A DNA stretch of 64,000 nucleotides, taken from JAPPHA01 sp963664045 (lineage in GTDB: Bacteria; Pseudomonadota; Alphaproteobacteria; Rhodobacterales; Rhodobacteraceae). The notes beneath the pieces are model-generated. The model was not told the origin of the DNA. It was given only the letters and a program-made list of their open reading frames with translations, and searched no databases. Shown here piece by piece: positions 28,309 through 36,997 of this stretch. The stretch lies in contig CAXXGT010000013.1 of NCBI GenBank assembly GCA_963664045.2, forward strand, positions 372,001 to 436,000, in the 5' to 3' direction. Position 1 is the stretch's first letter. Each line of letters begins with the position of its first letter. The position numbers were made by a program, and so were the translations under genes.

Positions 28309-29123
28309 ATGTCGGCCTCAGATTTACCATTCTCGGATGTGGATCATCAGGCGGTGTTCCCCGGGTCGGTGGCAATTGGGGCGCCTGCGATCCCGATGAG
28401 CCGCGAAACGCCCGAAAACGTTGCTCCCTGCTGGTCCAACGCCTGTCGGTGTCCGGTACCACCAATGTCCTGATCGACACCTCACCTGACTTGAGGGTCC
28501 AATTGCTCGACGCGGGAGTCGGTATCCTCGACGCCGTCGTCTATACCCACGAACATGCAGACCACACCAACGGTCTTGACGACCTTCGTATCGTGGCGAT
28601 GAACCGTAAAGGCAGGATTCCGGTTTACGCCGGCCATCGTGCAGGAAAATCCATTACGAAGAGATTTGGCTACGCCTTCGAGAAGCCTCCGGAATCATTC
28701 CATCCACCGTTCCTTGATCTTGGCATGATCGAGGCAGAAATTTCCGTTGACGGACCTGGCGGATCGATCGTCATGACACCGATTGAGGTCGAACACGGGA
28801 ACATTCCAACGTTCGGATTCCGGATCGGTCAACTGGCATATCTTCCCGACGTATCCTCGATCCCCGGGAATGCCTGGCAGGACTTCGAAAACCTCGACTG
28901 CTGGATTGTCGATGCGCTCAGGCGGCGTCCCCACCCCACACATTCCCACCTGAGCCGGACTCTCGAATGGATTGAACGCGCAGCGCCGCGCCTGGCGCTG
29001 CTGACCAACATGCACACTGATCTCGACTACAAGACAATTTGCCAGGAGACCCCGTCCAACGTAGCGGCAGCATACGACGGACTCAGGATCGAATATCCTG
29101 ATCCTGATTCATGTTTCACATAA
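28305..29123 (+). CDS. MBL-fold metallohydrolase, PhnP-like
   Basis: Metallo-beta-lactamase fold of 272 residues. It opens RFTILGCGSSGGVPR, keeps the dizinc motif THEHADHTNG, and has further ligands in PIEVEHGNIPTFGFRIG and the closing LLTNMHTDLDY. GTG at 28305 overlaps the tatD stop (GTGA), so the pair is coupled, as in many alphaproteobacteria. PhnP relatives are phosphodiesterases; there are no phosphonate genes here, so substrate is unknown. Confidence 0.88.
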   Translation: MNVGLRFTILGCGSSGGVPRVGGNWGACDPDEPRNARKRCSLLVQRLSVSGTTNVLIDTSPDLRVQLLDAGVGILDAVVYTHEHADHTNGLDDLRIVAMNRKGRIPVYAGHRAGKSITKRFGYAFEKPPESFHPPFLDLGMIEAEISVDGPGGSIVMTPIEVEHGNIPTFGFRIGQLAYLPDVSSIPGNAWQDFENLDCWIVDALRRRPHPTHSHLSRTLEWIERAAPRLALLTNMHTDLDYKTICQETPSNVAAAYDGLRIEYPDPDSCFT

Positions 29124-30046
29124 TCGAAATCCTGCTTCCGGTCGTTTGCCTGACCGGAACGGGATACGTTCTGACGCAGAGATCGTTTATCAGTTCTGAC
29201 CATGTGGACGGGCTGATGTGGTACGCCCAGTCCGTCGCCATACCCTGCCTTCTTTTTGTGGCAATCTCCCGCGTGGAAATTGAAAGTGTCCTTCAACCCG
29301 AATTCCTCGCCAGTTACTACCTGGCATCCACGGTCATTTTCTTTCTCGGATCGTTCGGTGCCCGCATTGTTTTCGGAAGGTCCCGGGGAGAATCAGTCGC
29401 CATCGGGTTTGTGACGCTGTACTCGAACAACGTCTTGGTGGGACTTCCGATACTGGACCGTGCCTATGGACCCGGATCCCTTGCTTCGGGGTTTGTCATT
29501 GTTTCGTTGCACGCACCGTTTTGCTACTGCATTGGTATCGTTGCTATGGAATTCGCCCGCGCCAATGGCAGGGGATTCACGGCGACCGTTTTCACCGCGA
29601 CGAAAACCATGTTCTCGAATGTCCTCACCCTGGCAATCGTTTTCGGGTTCCTGGTGAACGTCGCGGAGACTCCGGTACCAGCGTTCTTTACTGCCGCGAC
29701 AGAGTTGTTCGCTCAATCCGCCCTGCCCGTCGCACTGTTTTCACTCGGCGGTGTCCTGGTCCGATTCCATCTCAAGGACAGCCTCAGGGAAACAGTAATG
29801 GTCTGTTTCCTGAAACTGATCATCCATCCCGGGATCGCCTACCTCCTGGCAACAAGGGTTTTTGAACTCGATCCGGCCTTTACCCGAGCAGTCGTCGTCC
29901 TCGCCGCCATGGCGCCAGGCGTCAACGGCTACGTATTTTCGACCATGTACGATCGCGCCCGGAATACTGCAGCCTCTGCCGTTCTGGCCGGTACAGCACT
30001 GTCAGTTCTGTCTGCGTCTTTCTGGCTTGCCTTTCTAGGAGTTTGA
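29111..30046 (+). CDS. AEC family transporter (auxin efflux carrier-like)
   Basis: Polytopic membrane protein of 311 residues with about ten helices in two five-helix halves, first helix IIEILLPVVCLTGTGYVL. The half signatures FVTLYSNNVLVGLPIL and VLAAMAPGVNGYVFS are typical of AEC permeases. It overlaps the 3' end of the MBL gene by 13 bases, so it is probably the last gene of the dacC-to-AEC run. Bacterial members move malate or other small carboxylates; the substrate here is unknown. Confidence 0.88.
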   Translation: MFHIIEILLPVVCLTGTGYVLTQRSFISSDHVDGLMWYAQSVAIPCLLFVAISRVEIESVLQPEFLASYYLASTVIFFLGSFGARIVFGRSRGESVAIGFVTLYSNNVLVGLPILDRAYGPGSLASGFVIVSLHAPFCYCIGIVAMEFARANGRGFTATVFTATKTMFSNVLTLAIVFGFLVNVAETPVPAFFTAATELFAQSALPVALFSLGGVLVRFHLKDSLRETVMVCFLKLIIHPGIAYLLATRVFELDPAFTRAVVVLAAMAPGVNGYVFSTMYDRARNTAASAVLAGTALSVLSASFWLAFLGV

Positions 30047-30128
30047 CCACCCGGCAGCCGCCTTTTCCCGGCTGGCTCCGGAGATTCCGTCGCGGTTTTG
30101 CGCCGAAATCCGCCTGCCGGGTCGCGAC

Positions 30129-30728
30129 CTATCTCCGTTCGGGGCCGAAACGCGCGAACAGAGGCGCATTTGCCATGAAGAATACGAATATGGCGGCCGG
30201 TAGCACGAAGGTCTTGAAGTTGACCCAGGTGTCGGTCGACATCAGTCGCCATACACACTCATTGGCAATGGCGAGAGCCAGAAAAAACAGCATCAGTCGC
30301 CGTGTCAATATGTGCCAGCCTTCCGGTTTCAGTGGGATTGCGTCTTCCAGGACGTACTCCAGGTATGAACGGCCGGAAAGGAGCCCGACTCCGAGAATGC
30401 CGCCGAAGAACAGATAGACGATTGTCGGTTTAATCTTGAAAAACCGTTCATCATTAAACCAGATGGTCAACCCTCCAAAGAAAATGACCATGACGGCAAC
30501 GACGAGTTGCATGCGCGAGAGTTTACCCGTCAACGTCCAGTGAACTCCGGTTGCAATCAGGAGCACGGGTATGAACAGCAACGTCGCAACGATGAATCCG
30601 CCATAGCTTTCCCCGAAGACAATGAATTCCTGGTCTTTCAATCTGGTGTACGCCAGGAAAAAGATCAGGACCGGTCCCAGATCCAGGGCCAACTTGACCC
30701 AGGAGTTCAATTTTTCGGGTTTGTTCAT
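30129..30728 (-). CDS. yciB: Inner-membrane septation protein A family (YciB/IspZ)
   Basis: About 199 residues, five to six helices, with family motifs LALDLGPVLIFFLAY, TGVHWTLTGKLSRMQ, GGLTIWFNDERFFKIKPTIVY and NECVWRLMSTDTWVNFKTF. ATG at 30728 gives the family N-terminus. It follows ftsY by 46 bases on the same strand, a conserved alphaproteobacterial pair. Linked to cell envelope and septation, mechanism unknown. Confidence 0.93.
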   Translation of the reverse strand: MNKPEKLNSWVKLALDLGPVLIFFLAYTRLKDQEFIVFGESYGGFIVATLLFIPVLLIATGVHWTLTGKLSRMQLVVAVMVIFFGGLTIWFNDERFFKIKPTIVYLFFGGILGVGLLSGRSYLEYVLEDAIPLKPEGWHILTRRLMLFFLALAIANECVWRLMSTDTWVNFKTFVLPAAIFVFFMANAPLFARFGPERR

Positions 30729-30774
30729 GATTCCTGAATCCTGTGATTGCAGCATCTCACCACGCAAATCGCGG

Positions 30775-31842
30775 TCAGTGGCTTTCGGCAGGGCCAGTCA
30801 AGGCCCGGGCAAAATCCCTTGCATCAAATGGCTGAAGATCGTCGAGACCTTCGCCGATCCCGATGGCATGAATCGGCAGTCCATAACGGTCCGCGATCGA
30901 AACCAGTACACCGCCTCTGGCCGTTCCATCGAGTTTGGTCATGATCAAACCCGAAACGTCTGCCGCCTTGGTGAAGACCTCGGCTTGGTTGATTGCGTTC
31001 TGGCCAGTAGTTGCGTCAAGAACAAGCAGGGTGTTATGCGGCGCACTGGTATCCCGTTTTCGCAGAACCCGGACGATTTTTTCAAGTTCTGCCATGAGGT
31101 CACGACGGTTTTGCAAGCGGCCGGCGGTATCGATCAGGAGAATGTCGGTGTTTTCATTCTCCGCCCGGGCCAGGGCATCGAAGGCGACCGAAGCCGGATC
31201 TGTCCCCTGTTTGGATGAATGCACGGGCACACCTGCCCTTTCGCCCCAGATTTCAAGTTGTTCAACCGCCGCAGCACGGAAGGTATCGCCGGCAGCAACG
31301 ATGACTGACATTCCGGATTCCCGGAAGCGGGCGGCAAGCTTCGCCAGCGTGGTTGTCTTTCCGGAACCATTGACCCCGACGGCAAGAACGACCTGCGGTT
31401 TCTTTTCGTAGATCGGCATCGGAGTCGCCACGGGCTCAAGTATTCTGACGACCTCATCGGTAAGCAACCCAAGAACTTCAGCGGCCCCCAGGCGACGGCC
31501 CATCCAGTCCTCGGCGATCTGAGCGGTTATCCTTGAAGATACGTCGACGCCCAGGTCCGCCGTGATCAGCATGTCTTCCAGGTTTTCCAGCATCTGGTGG
31601 TCGAGAGTCTTGCGGGTTGATTTCGGCGATTCCCGCTTCGCGAACAGGTCGGGAAGTGCGCCCCGGGCGGAAACGTCTCGCCCGGATCCGGTTTGTTCCG
31701 GATGAGCCGGTCGATCGTCATCGTTCTGGCGCCCGCCTTCGTTCGAGGCGTCAGGGTTATCGGACAGTGCGTCCTCCACGCCTTCGCGCAACAGGGACGA
31801 CGACTTCATCAACCGGTTGGTCAGTTTCGAGAGAACACTCAT
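30775..31842 (-). CDS. ftsY: Signal recognition particle receptor FtsY
   Basis: GTPase that docks SRP-ribosome complexes at the membrane. The 355-residue protein has an acidic, low-complexity N-terminus (short A domain), the N domain, and the G domain with P-loop GVNGSGKTTT at about 156-165, DTAGR, TKLDGTARGG and the closing IGIGEGLDDLQPFDARDFARAL. ATG 31842 is used because MSVLSKLTNR matches the family start and AAAGG precedes it. It probably drives yciB as well. Confidence 0.95.
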   Translation of the reverse strand: MSVLSKLTNRLMKSSSLLREGVEDALSDNPDASNEGGRQNDDDRPAHPEQTGSGRDVSARGALPDLFAKRESPKSTRKTLDHQMLENLEDMLITADLGVDVSSRITAQIAEDWMGRRLGAAEVLGLLTDEVVRILEPVATPMPIYEKKPQVVLAVGVNGSGKTTTLAKLAARFRESGMSVIVAAGDTFRAAAVEQLEIWGERAGVPVHSSKQGTDPASVAFDALARAENENTDILLIDTAGRLQNRRDLMAELEKIVRVLRKRDTSAPHNTLLVLDATTGQNAINQAEVFTKAADVSGLIMTKLDGTARGGVLVSIADRYGLPIHAIGIGEGLDDLQPFDARDFARALTGPAESH

Positions 31843-32029
31843 GAACCTTTCACCAGGGAAGGTGGAATGCCCGGACATCCGGCGGAAACGGGTGAAACCG
31901 GTTCAACTTGTTTCGGGCCAGTCGGTTTGTTCAAGCGACCAAGTCCAAGTCAGTCCGCAGTCTTCCGCGCTGTCGAACACGCGCCGGCGCGAACGCGCAT
32001 GGGAGCGACAGGCTTCTTCCCGAAAGCCA

Positions 32030-33724
32030 TCAGATTTCTTCCGGAAAATGTCTGACAACCAGCCTGATGGGATTTGGTGCCGCCTGACCCAGTCCACATA
32101 TCGACGCGTCTTCCATGACTTGGCAGAGGTCTTCCAGCAGTTCCTGGTCCCACTTTTCTGACTGCATCAGCTTGACCGCCTTTTCGCAGCCCACCCGGCA
32201 CGGAGTGCACTGGCCACAGCTTTCATCTTCGAAAAAACGAAGCATGTTGAGGGCAGCATCACGGGCGCGGTCCATGTGAGACAACACCACAACCGCAGCC
32301 GAACCAATGAACGTGTCGTGCGGTTGCAAGGTATCGAAGTCCAACGGGACATCATCCAATGTTGCTGGCAAGATACCGGCCGACGGGCCTCCGGGCTGGT
32401 AGGCCTTGAATTCGTGACCGTCCTGCATTCCTCCGCAATAGTCTTCGATCAGCTCCCTGATTGTCACACCTGCGGGCGCAATCTTGACACCCGGGTCGCG
32501 CACGCGACCCGACACCGAGTAACTTCGCAAGCCTTTTCGTCCGTTCGTCCCGTGTGCACCGAAGACATCGGGGCCCCCGCGAGCGATCTTGCAAATCCAA
32601 TGCAGGGTTTCGACATTGTGGACGAGCGTCGGTCGATCGAACACCCCGACGGATGCGACATACGGTGGTCGATGCCTTGGCAAGCCGCGCTTGCCCTCGA
32701 TTGATTCGATCATGGCGCTTTCTTCTCCGCAGATATACGCGCCGGCACCGCGACGGACCTCGATATGTCCGGGATCGACAACTCCCGCCTTTTCGAGTTT
32801 GCCGATCTCGGTTCCGAGAATCTCGAGGATAGCGGGGTATTCGTCCCTCACGTAGATGAAGCAGGTTTCGGCTTCGATCGCCCATCCCGCGATCAACATC
32901 CCTTCGAGAAAGACATGCGGTTCCCGCTCGAGGAAATAACGGTCCTTGAACGTTCCGGGTTCGCCCTCGTCTCCGTTGACGGCGAGATACCTGGGCCCGG
33001 CGTTCATCCGAACGAATGACCACTTGCGTCCTGAAGGAAAGCCCGCGCCACCCATGCCCCTCAACCCGCTCTCCTGAACGTCTTCCTGCAATTCATCGGG
33101 AGTCCTGGATCCGGCGCGAAGTGCCTTGAGTTCGTCGTACCCGCCTCCGGCAAGATATGCGGGCAGATCCTCGTAATCCGGTATGCGCGGATGGAAATCC
33201 CTTGCCCGAATTGCCGCACGGACTTTCTTCGGCGTGGCATGATCGATGTGATTATGCCCGATCTCAAGCGTTGGCGCGGTGTCGCAGCGACCCATGCACG
33301 GCGCCCGAACGACCCGGACCCCACCGCCGCTTTCGTGCTCACGTAACAGGTCGCGAAGCAATTCCTGCGCACCTGCAAGTTCGCACGAAAGAGAATCACA
33401 TACACGAATAGTAATCCCCGGCGGCACTCCCTCACCTTCCTTGACGACATCAAAATGCGCATAGAAGGTCGCGACCTCGTAAACCTCTGCCTGTGACAGC
33501 TTCATCTCTTCCGCAAGTGCCGCGAGATGGGCGGCAGAGAGACATCGATACTCGTCCTGGATCAGATGCAGAAACTCGATCAGGAGGTCGCGCCGTCGAG
33601 GCCTGTCACCGAGAAGTTTTCGAATTTCCGACAGCGCGGAATCAGAGACCTGACGACCCTTGGGCCTGATTCCTCCTTTCCCGTTTCCCGACTTCCAGAT
33701 GCCGCGGCGTGATGACTCCAGCAT
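32030..33724 (-). CDS. fdsB: NuoE-NuoF type fusion: NAD-dependent formate dehydrogenase beta-like subunit
   Basis: Single 564-residue chain combining two electron-transfer modules. Residues ~35-180 form a NuoE/FdsG-like 2Fe-2S thioredoxin domain with CDSLSC and CMGRC. Residues ~200-564 form a NuoF/FdsB-like flavoprotein with GMGGAGFPSGRKW (NADH/FMN loop), GDEGEPGTFKDRY, GAGAYICGEESAMIESIEGKRG and the 4Fe-4S CGQCTPCRVGC plus a later Cys. Such subunits pass electrons from a molybdenum formate dehydrogenase or a hydrogenase to NAD+. No catalytic subunit gene lies nearby: xseA is upstream and ftsY downstream. The fdsB name is the closest match; the partner is unknown. Confidence 0.8.
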   Translation of the reverse strand: MLESSRRGIWKSGNGKGGIRPKGRQVSDSALSEIRKLLGDRPRRRDLLIEFLHLIQDEYRCLSAAHLAALAEEMKLSQAEVYEVATFYAHFDVVKEGEGVPPGITIRVCDSLSCELAGAQELLRDLLREHESGGGVRVVRAPCMGRCDTAPTLEIGHNHIDHATPKKVRAAIRARDFHPRIPDYEDLPAYLAGGGYDELKALRAGSRTPDELQEDVQESGLRGMGGAGFPSGRKWSFVRMNAGPRYLAVNGDEGEPGTFKDRYFLEREPHVFLEGMLIAGWAIEAETCFIYVRDEYPAILEILGTEIGKLEKAGVVDPGHIEVRRGAGAYICGEESAMIESIEGKRGLPRHRPPYVASVGVFDRPTLVHNVETLHWICKIARGGPDVFGAHGTNGRKGLRSYSVSGRVRDPGVKIAPAGVTIRELIEDYCGGMQDGHEFKAYQPGGPSAGILPATLDDVPLDFDTLQPHDTFIGSAAVVVLSHMDRARDAALNMLRFFEDESCGQCTPCRVGCEKAVKLMQSEKWDQELLEDLCQVMEDASICGLGQAAPNPIRLVVRHFPEEI

Positions 33725-33882
33725 GCTCTGCCCTCTCGAAAATCCTGTCGCCATGTACGTGTTTCGACCGGTAACGACCATAGGAATCACGCGGCACATC
33801 CCGATCAGTTTCAGGTGTTTCGCCTGCTACACCCGGATTTCGCTCCCCGCCGGGCGGCTTTCAACAGGAATTCAACGGCGAT

Positions 33883-35292
33883 TCAATCTTCGGAAGAGAT
33901 CTCCCGGGTGGCACCCTCGTCCGGGCGACGAACACGCAAGTGACCGTCCCGAAACTGGATGTCGAATGACGAGGCGCCTCGCGCACCTGCCAGGTCAGTG
34001 ATGACAGCGCCCTTGTCGTCGCCTCGCCGAACGAGCGCAAACCCTCGCTGAAGCGTCGCCTCATATCCCAGTGATTGCATCAGCCTTGCCAGACTATCCT
34101 GCCGCGTGCCCATTTGCTCCAGGGTCGATGACGTGGCCCGCTTCAATCCCTGGACATTTCTGGCAAGCAATGTCTGCAACTGTTCAATTCTTCGGAGAAT
34201 CGTTGCACCCTGAATTCTCGATGCGGCAGCGGCAAACTTGCCTTGGCGTTCATGAAAACCTTGAACAAAACTCCGCTCCAGCCGGCTGCAAACGAGGTCA
34301 AGGTGCTGACCCTGCATGTTGACGTATTCAGCAGGGTTTGGAAGCGCCCGGTAGAGACCGGACAGCGATTTCCGGAGGTCTCCCGTGAGCCGCGCGAGCG
34401 CGCCAATTCGTCGGTCGTCGAGGGAGGCCATGCGCTCGAGCAACTCCGATTGAACCGGCACCGCCATTTCGGCAGCGGCAGACGGCGTTGGCGCCCGATG
34501 ATCGGCAACGTAATCGACGAGAGTCGTATCGGTTTCATGCCCGATTGCAGAAATGACCGGAATACGGCTTGAAAACACCGCCCTTGCGACATTCTCGTCG
34601 TTGAAGCCCCAGAGGTCTTCGACCGAACCTCCCCCTCGCGCAATGATCAGGATATCCGGACGCGGAATTTGCCCGTCCGGCGTCAATGCGTTGAACCCGC
34701 GAACGGCAGACACGACTTCGCCAGGGCAATTCTCGCCTTGAACCGCAACCGGCCACAACAGGACATTTCTCGGGAAACGGTCACGAAACCGGTGCAAAAT
34801 GTCGCGAATGACCGATCCGGTCGGAGACGTTATGATGCCGACGACTTCCGGAAGAAACGGCAAGGCCTGTTTGTGTTCCTGGTCAAACAGTCCTTCTGCC
34901 CGGAGTTTCTGCCTTCGTTTTTCCAGCATCGCCATCAAGGCGCCGATTCCTGCGGGCTCAACGGTCTCGATACTCAGTTGATATCGGGACTGCCCCGAGA
35001 AAGCGGTCAACTTGCCGGTCGCAACGATCTCCATTCCTTCTTCCGGGAAGTGTGTGAGCCTTCCAGCCGCGCCGCGCCAGATCACGGCTGACAGAACTTC
35101 ATTCCTTTCCTTGAGATCAAGATACACGTGCCCCGCTGCCGACCGCGTCACCCGACCGACTTCGCCTCGAACACGGACGCGTCCGAATCGGTTTTCGATC
35201 TCCCGTTTGACCTGCCTCGAGATCTCCGAAACCGTATACTCCGGAACGTTTCCCCTTGATCCAACTGTCCCGAAATCATCGGAAAAACTCAT
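33883..35292 (-). CDS. xseA: Exodeoxyribonuclease VII large subunit
   Basis: Large subunit of the single-strand-specific nuclease, 469 residues. N-terminal OB fold (VSEISRQVKREIENRFGRVRVRGEVG), catalytic region with PTGSVIRDILHRF, IARGGGSVEDLWGFNDE and the GHETDTTLVDYVADHRAPTPSAAAE block, then coiled-coil helices and the C-terminal QRGFALVRR segment. AGGAGG sits seven bases before ATG 35292. Divergent from purD, a conserved arrangement. xseB is not in the window. Confidence 0.95.
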   Translation of the reverse strand: MSFSDDFGTVGSRGNVPEYTVSEISRQVKREIENRFGRVRVRGEVGRVTRSAAGHVYLDLKERNEVLSAVIWRGAAGRLTHFPEEGMEIVATGKLTAFSGQSRYQLSIETVEPAGIGALMAMLEKRRQKLRAEGLFDQEHKQALPFLPEVVGIITSPTGSVIRDILHRFRDRFPRNVLLWPVAVQGENCPGEVVSAVRGFNALTPDGQIPRPDILIIARGGGSVEDLWGFNDENVARAVFSSRIPVISAIGHETDTTLVDYVADHRAPTPSAAAEMAVPVQSELLERMASLDDRRIGALARLTGDLRKSLSGLYRALPNPAEYVNMQGQHLDLVCSRLERSFVQGFHERQGKFAAAASRIQGATILRRIEQLQTLLARNVQGLKRATSSTLEQMGTRQDSLARLMQSLGYEATLQRGFALVRRGDDKGAVITDLAGARGASSFDIQFRDGHLRVRRPDEGATREISSED

Positions 35293-35633
35293 TTCCCACC
35301 TCCTGCGGACGGTCGACTTGATCCATCGATTTCAGGTCTTTAGAACGACGATCATGAAACTCCAAGTCCATTGCGACACTCATTTGAACTCGGGGTCCCG
35401 CGTCCGGATCGAACGGATGCAATGATCGCCGGATTCTCCAGTTTCCTTGACAATGCAGCCGGCGTCTCCTGCTGTTCGGCGGAATTCACGGCGTTCCCGG
35501 GTTGCCGGTCCGTTTCGACCGGTGCCTTGGCACCGCCCATCGGTCATGTGCGTGACACGAAAGGACGGGCCTTCCTGACTGCGAATCCTTCCTGGAGCGC
35601 CCCGTTCAGCCGGATGGCTCACCGGTACCCGGC
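35293..35633. other. Divergent intergenic region of xseA and purD
   Basis: About 340 bases that must contain the promoters of both genes. No gene, riboswitch or convincing operator identified. Confidence 0.4.
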
Positions 35634-36896
35634 ATGAACGTACTGGTTCTTGGCGGCGGCGGCCGCGAACATTCTCTCTGCTGGGCTATCAAGCAAAATC
35701 CCAGGTGTGACACCCTTTATTGCGCGCCCGGAAACGCGGGCATAGCCGAAGTCGCCATTTGCCGGGACCTGGACATTTGCGATCGAACTCAAGTCAGCGA
35801 ATTTTGCAAACGGAAAGATGTCGAATTTGTGGTCGTGGGGCCGGAGGCTCCCCTGGCGCATGGAATTTCCGATGCGCTGAGATCGGACGGGTTGCTCGTT
35901 TTTGGCCCGGGACAGGCAGCTGCAAGCCTCGAGACTTCCAAGGCGTTTACGAAAGGGATTTGCGATTCAGCGGGGATTTCGACTGCCCGTTACGCGGTCT
36001 TTGATGACCCGGAAAAAGCGAGGGCCCATGTTCGAGAATGTGAACTTCCGGTGGTGGTCAAGGACGACGGGCTCGCAGCGGGCAAAGGTGTAACGGTTGC
36101 CCGGTCGGCAACCGAAGCCGTTGAAGCCATCGACGGTGTATTCGACAAACAGGATGGCGGTCGAAACCCGTCGAGCGCATCGGTTGTGATCGAGGAATTT
36201 CTCGACGGCGAGGAAGCCTCGTTTTTCGTTCTGACTGATGGCGAGACCGTCCTGCCGTTTGGAACGGCAAAGGACTACAAGCGCGCATTCGACGGTGATT
36301 CCGGACCCAACACCGGCGGAATGGGAGCGCTTTCACCGGCGCCTGCAATGACAACGGAAGTCGTACAACGTGCGCTGGCTGACATAATCCATCCGACACT
36401 CGACGAACTCGGACGCCGTGGAATTCGATACCAGGGGGTACTCTACGCAGGACTGATGATTCGGCATGGCTGTCCCAGCCTCCTCGAATACAATGTCAGG
36501 TTCGGCGATCCAGAGTGCCAGGTCCTGATGATCCGCCTGGGCGCGCAGGCCTTTGACGCGATGCATGCCTGTGCGAATGGCACGCTCCGGGATGCCCGGG
36601 TAAATTGGGCGCCTGATCACGCCATAACGGTTGTCATGGCGACACGTGGTTATCCCGGGCGGGTCGTCAACGGTTCGGCGATCAAGGGACTCGACAGTAT
36701 CTCCGCAACGAGCTCACTCAGGGTTTTCCACGCAGCGACAGCGAGGTCCCGGGGCGGCCTGACGGCGACCGGAGGACGAGTCCTCAGCGTTACCGCGCGG
36801 TCAGACTCGGCACCTCGCGCCCGCAGAACAGTTTTTGAGTCAATCGGCCAGATCGACTGGCCGCAGGGTTTCTTCCGTAGCGACATCGGGGAATAG
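35634..36896 (+). CDS. purD: Phosphoribosylamine--glycine ligase
   Basis: ATP-grasp enzyme for the second step of purine synthesis (GAR formation). The 420 residues show the N-terminal GGGGREHSLCWAI, the PEAPLAHGISDALR block, the ATP-grasp loop KDDGLAAGKGV, the signature RFGDPECQ and the C-terminal domain. No ribosome-binding site is obvious before the ATG. The gene is intact. Confidence 0.95.
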   Translation: MNVLVLGGGGREHSLCWAIKQNPRCDTLYCAPGNAGIAEVAICRDLDICDRTQVSEFCKRKDVEFVVVGPEAPLAHGISDALRSDGLLVFGPGQAAASLETSKAFTKGICDSAGISTARYAVFDDPEKARAHVRECELPVVVKDDGLAAGKGVTVARSATEAVEAIDGVFDKQDGGRNPSSASVVIEEFLDGEEASFFVLTDGETVLPFGTAKDYKRAFDGDSGPNTGGMGALSPAPAMTTEVVQRALADIIHPTLDELGRRGIRYQGVLYAGLMIRHGCPSLLEYNVRFGDPECQVLMIRLGAQAFDAMHACANGTLRDARVNWAPDHAITVVMATRGYPGRVVNGSAIKGLDSISATSSLRVFHAATARSRGGLTATGGRVLSVTARSDSAPRARRTVFESIGQIDWPQGFFRSDIGE

Positions 36897-36997
36897 GCCG
36901 ACGGATCCATCGTCAGAACAGGATATGCAGAAACCGCTGAAAGCAGGCCTGGCTCTTCGTGGTGCGAATTCCGCTGGCCGAGGTCAAGCGGAAGCGA

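Noticed and set aside
30048..30121. ACCCGGCAG...CTGCCGGGT inverted repeat between the convergent AEC transporter and yciB genes
   Set aside because: The 9-bp arms are separated by about 55 bases and no T-tract follows, so a terminator is not supported.
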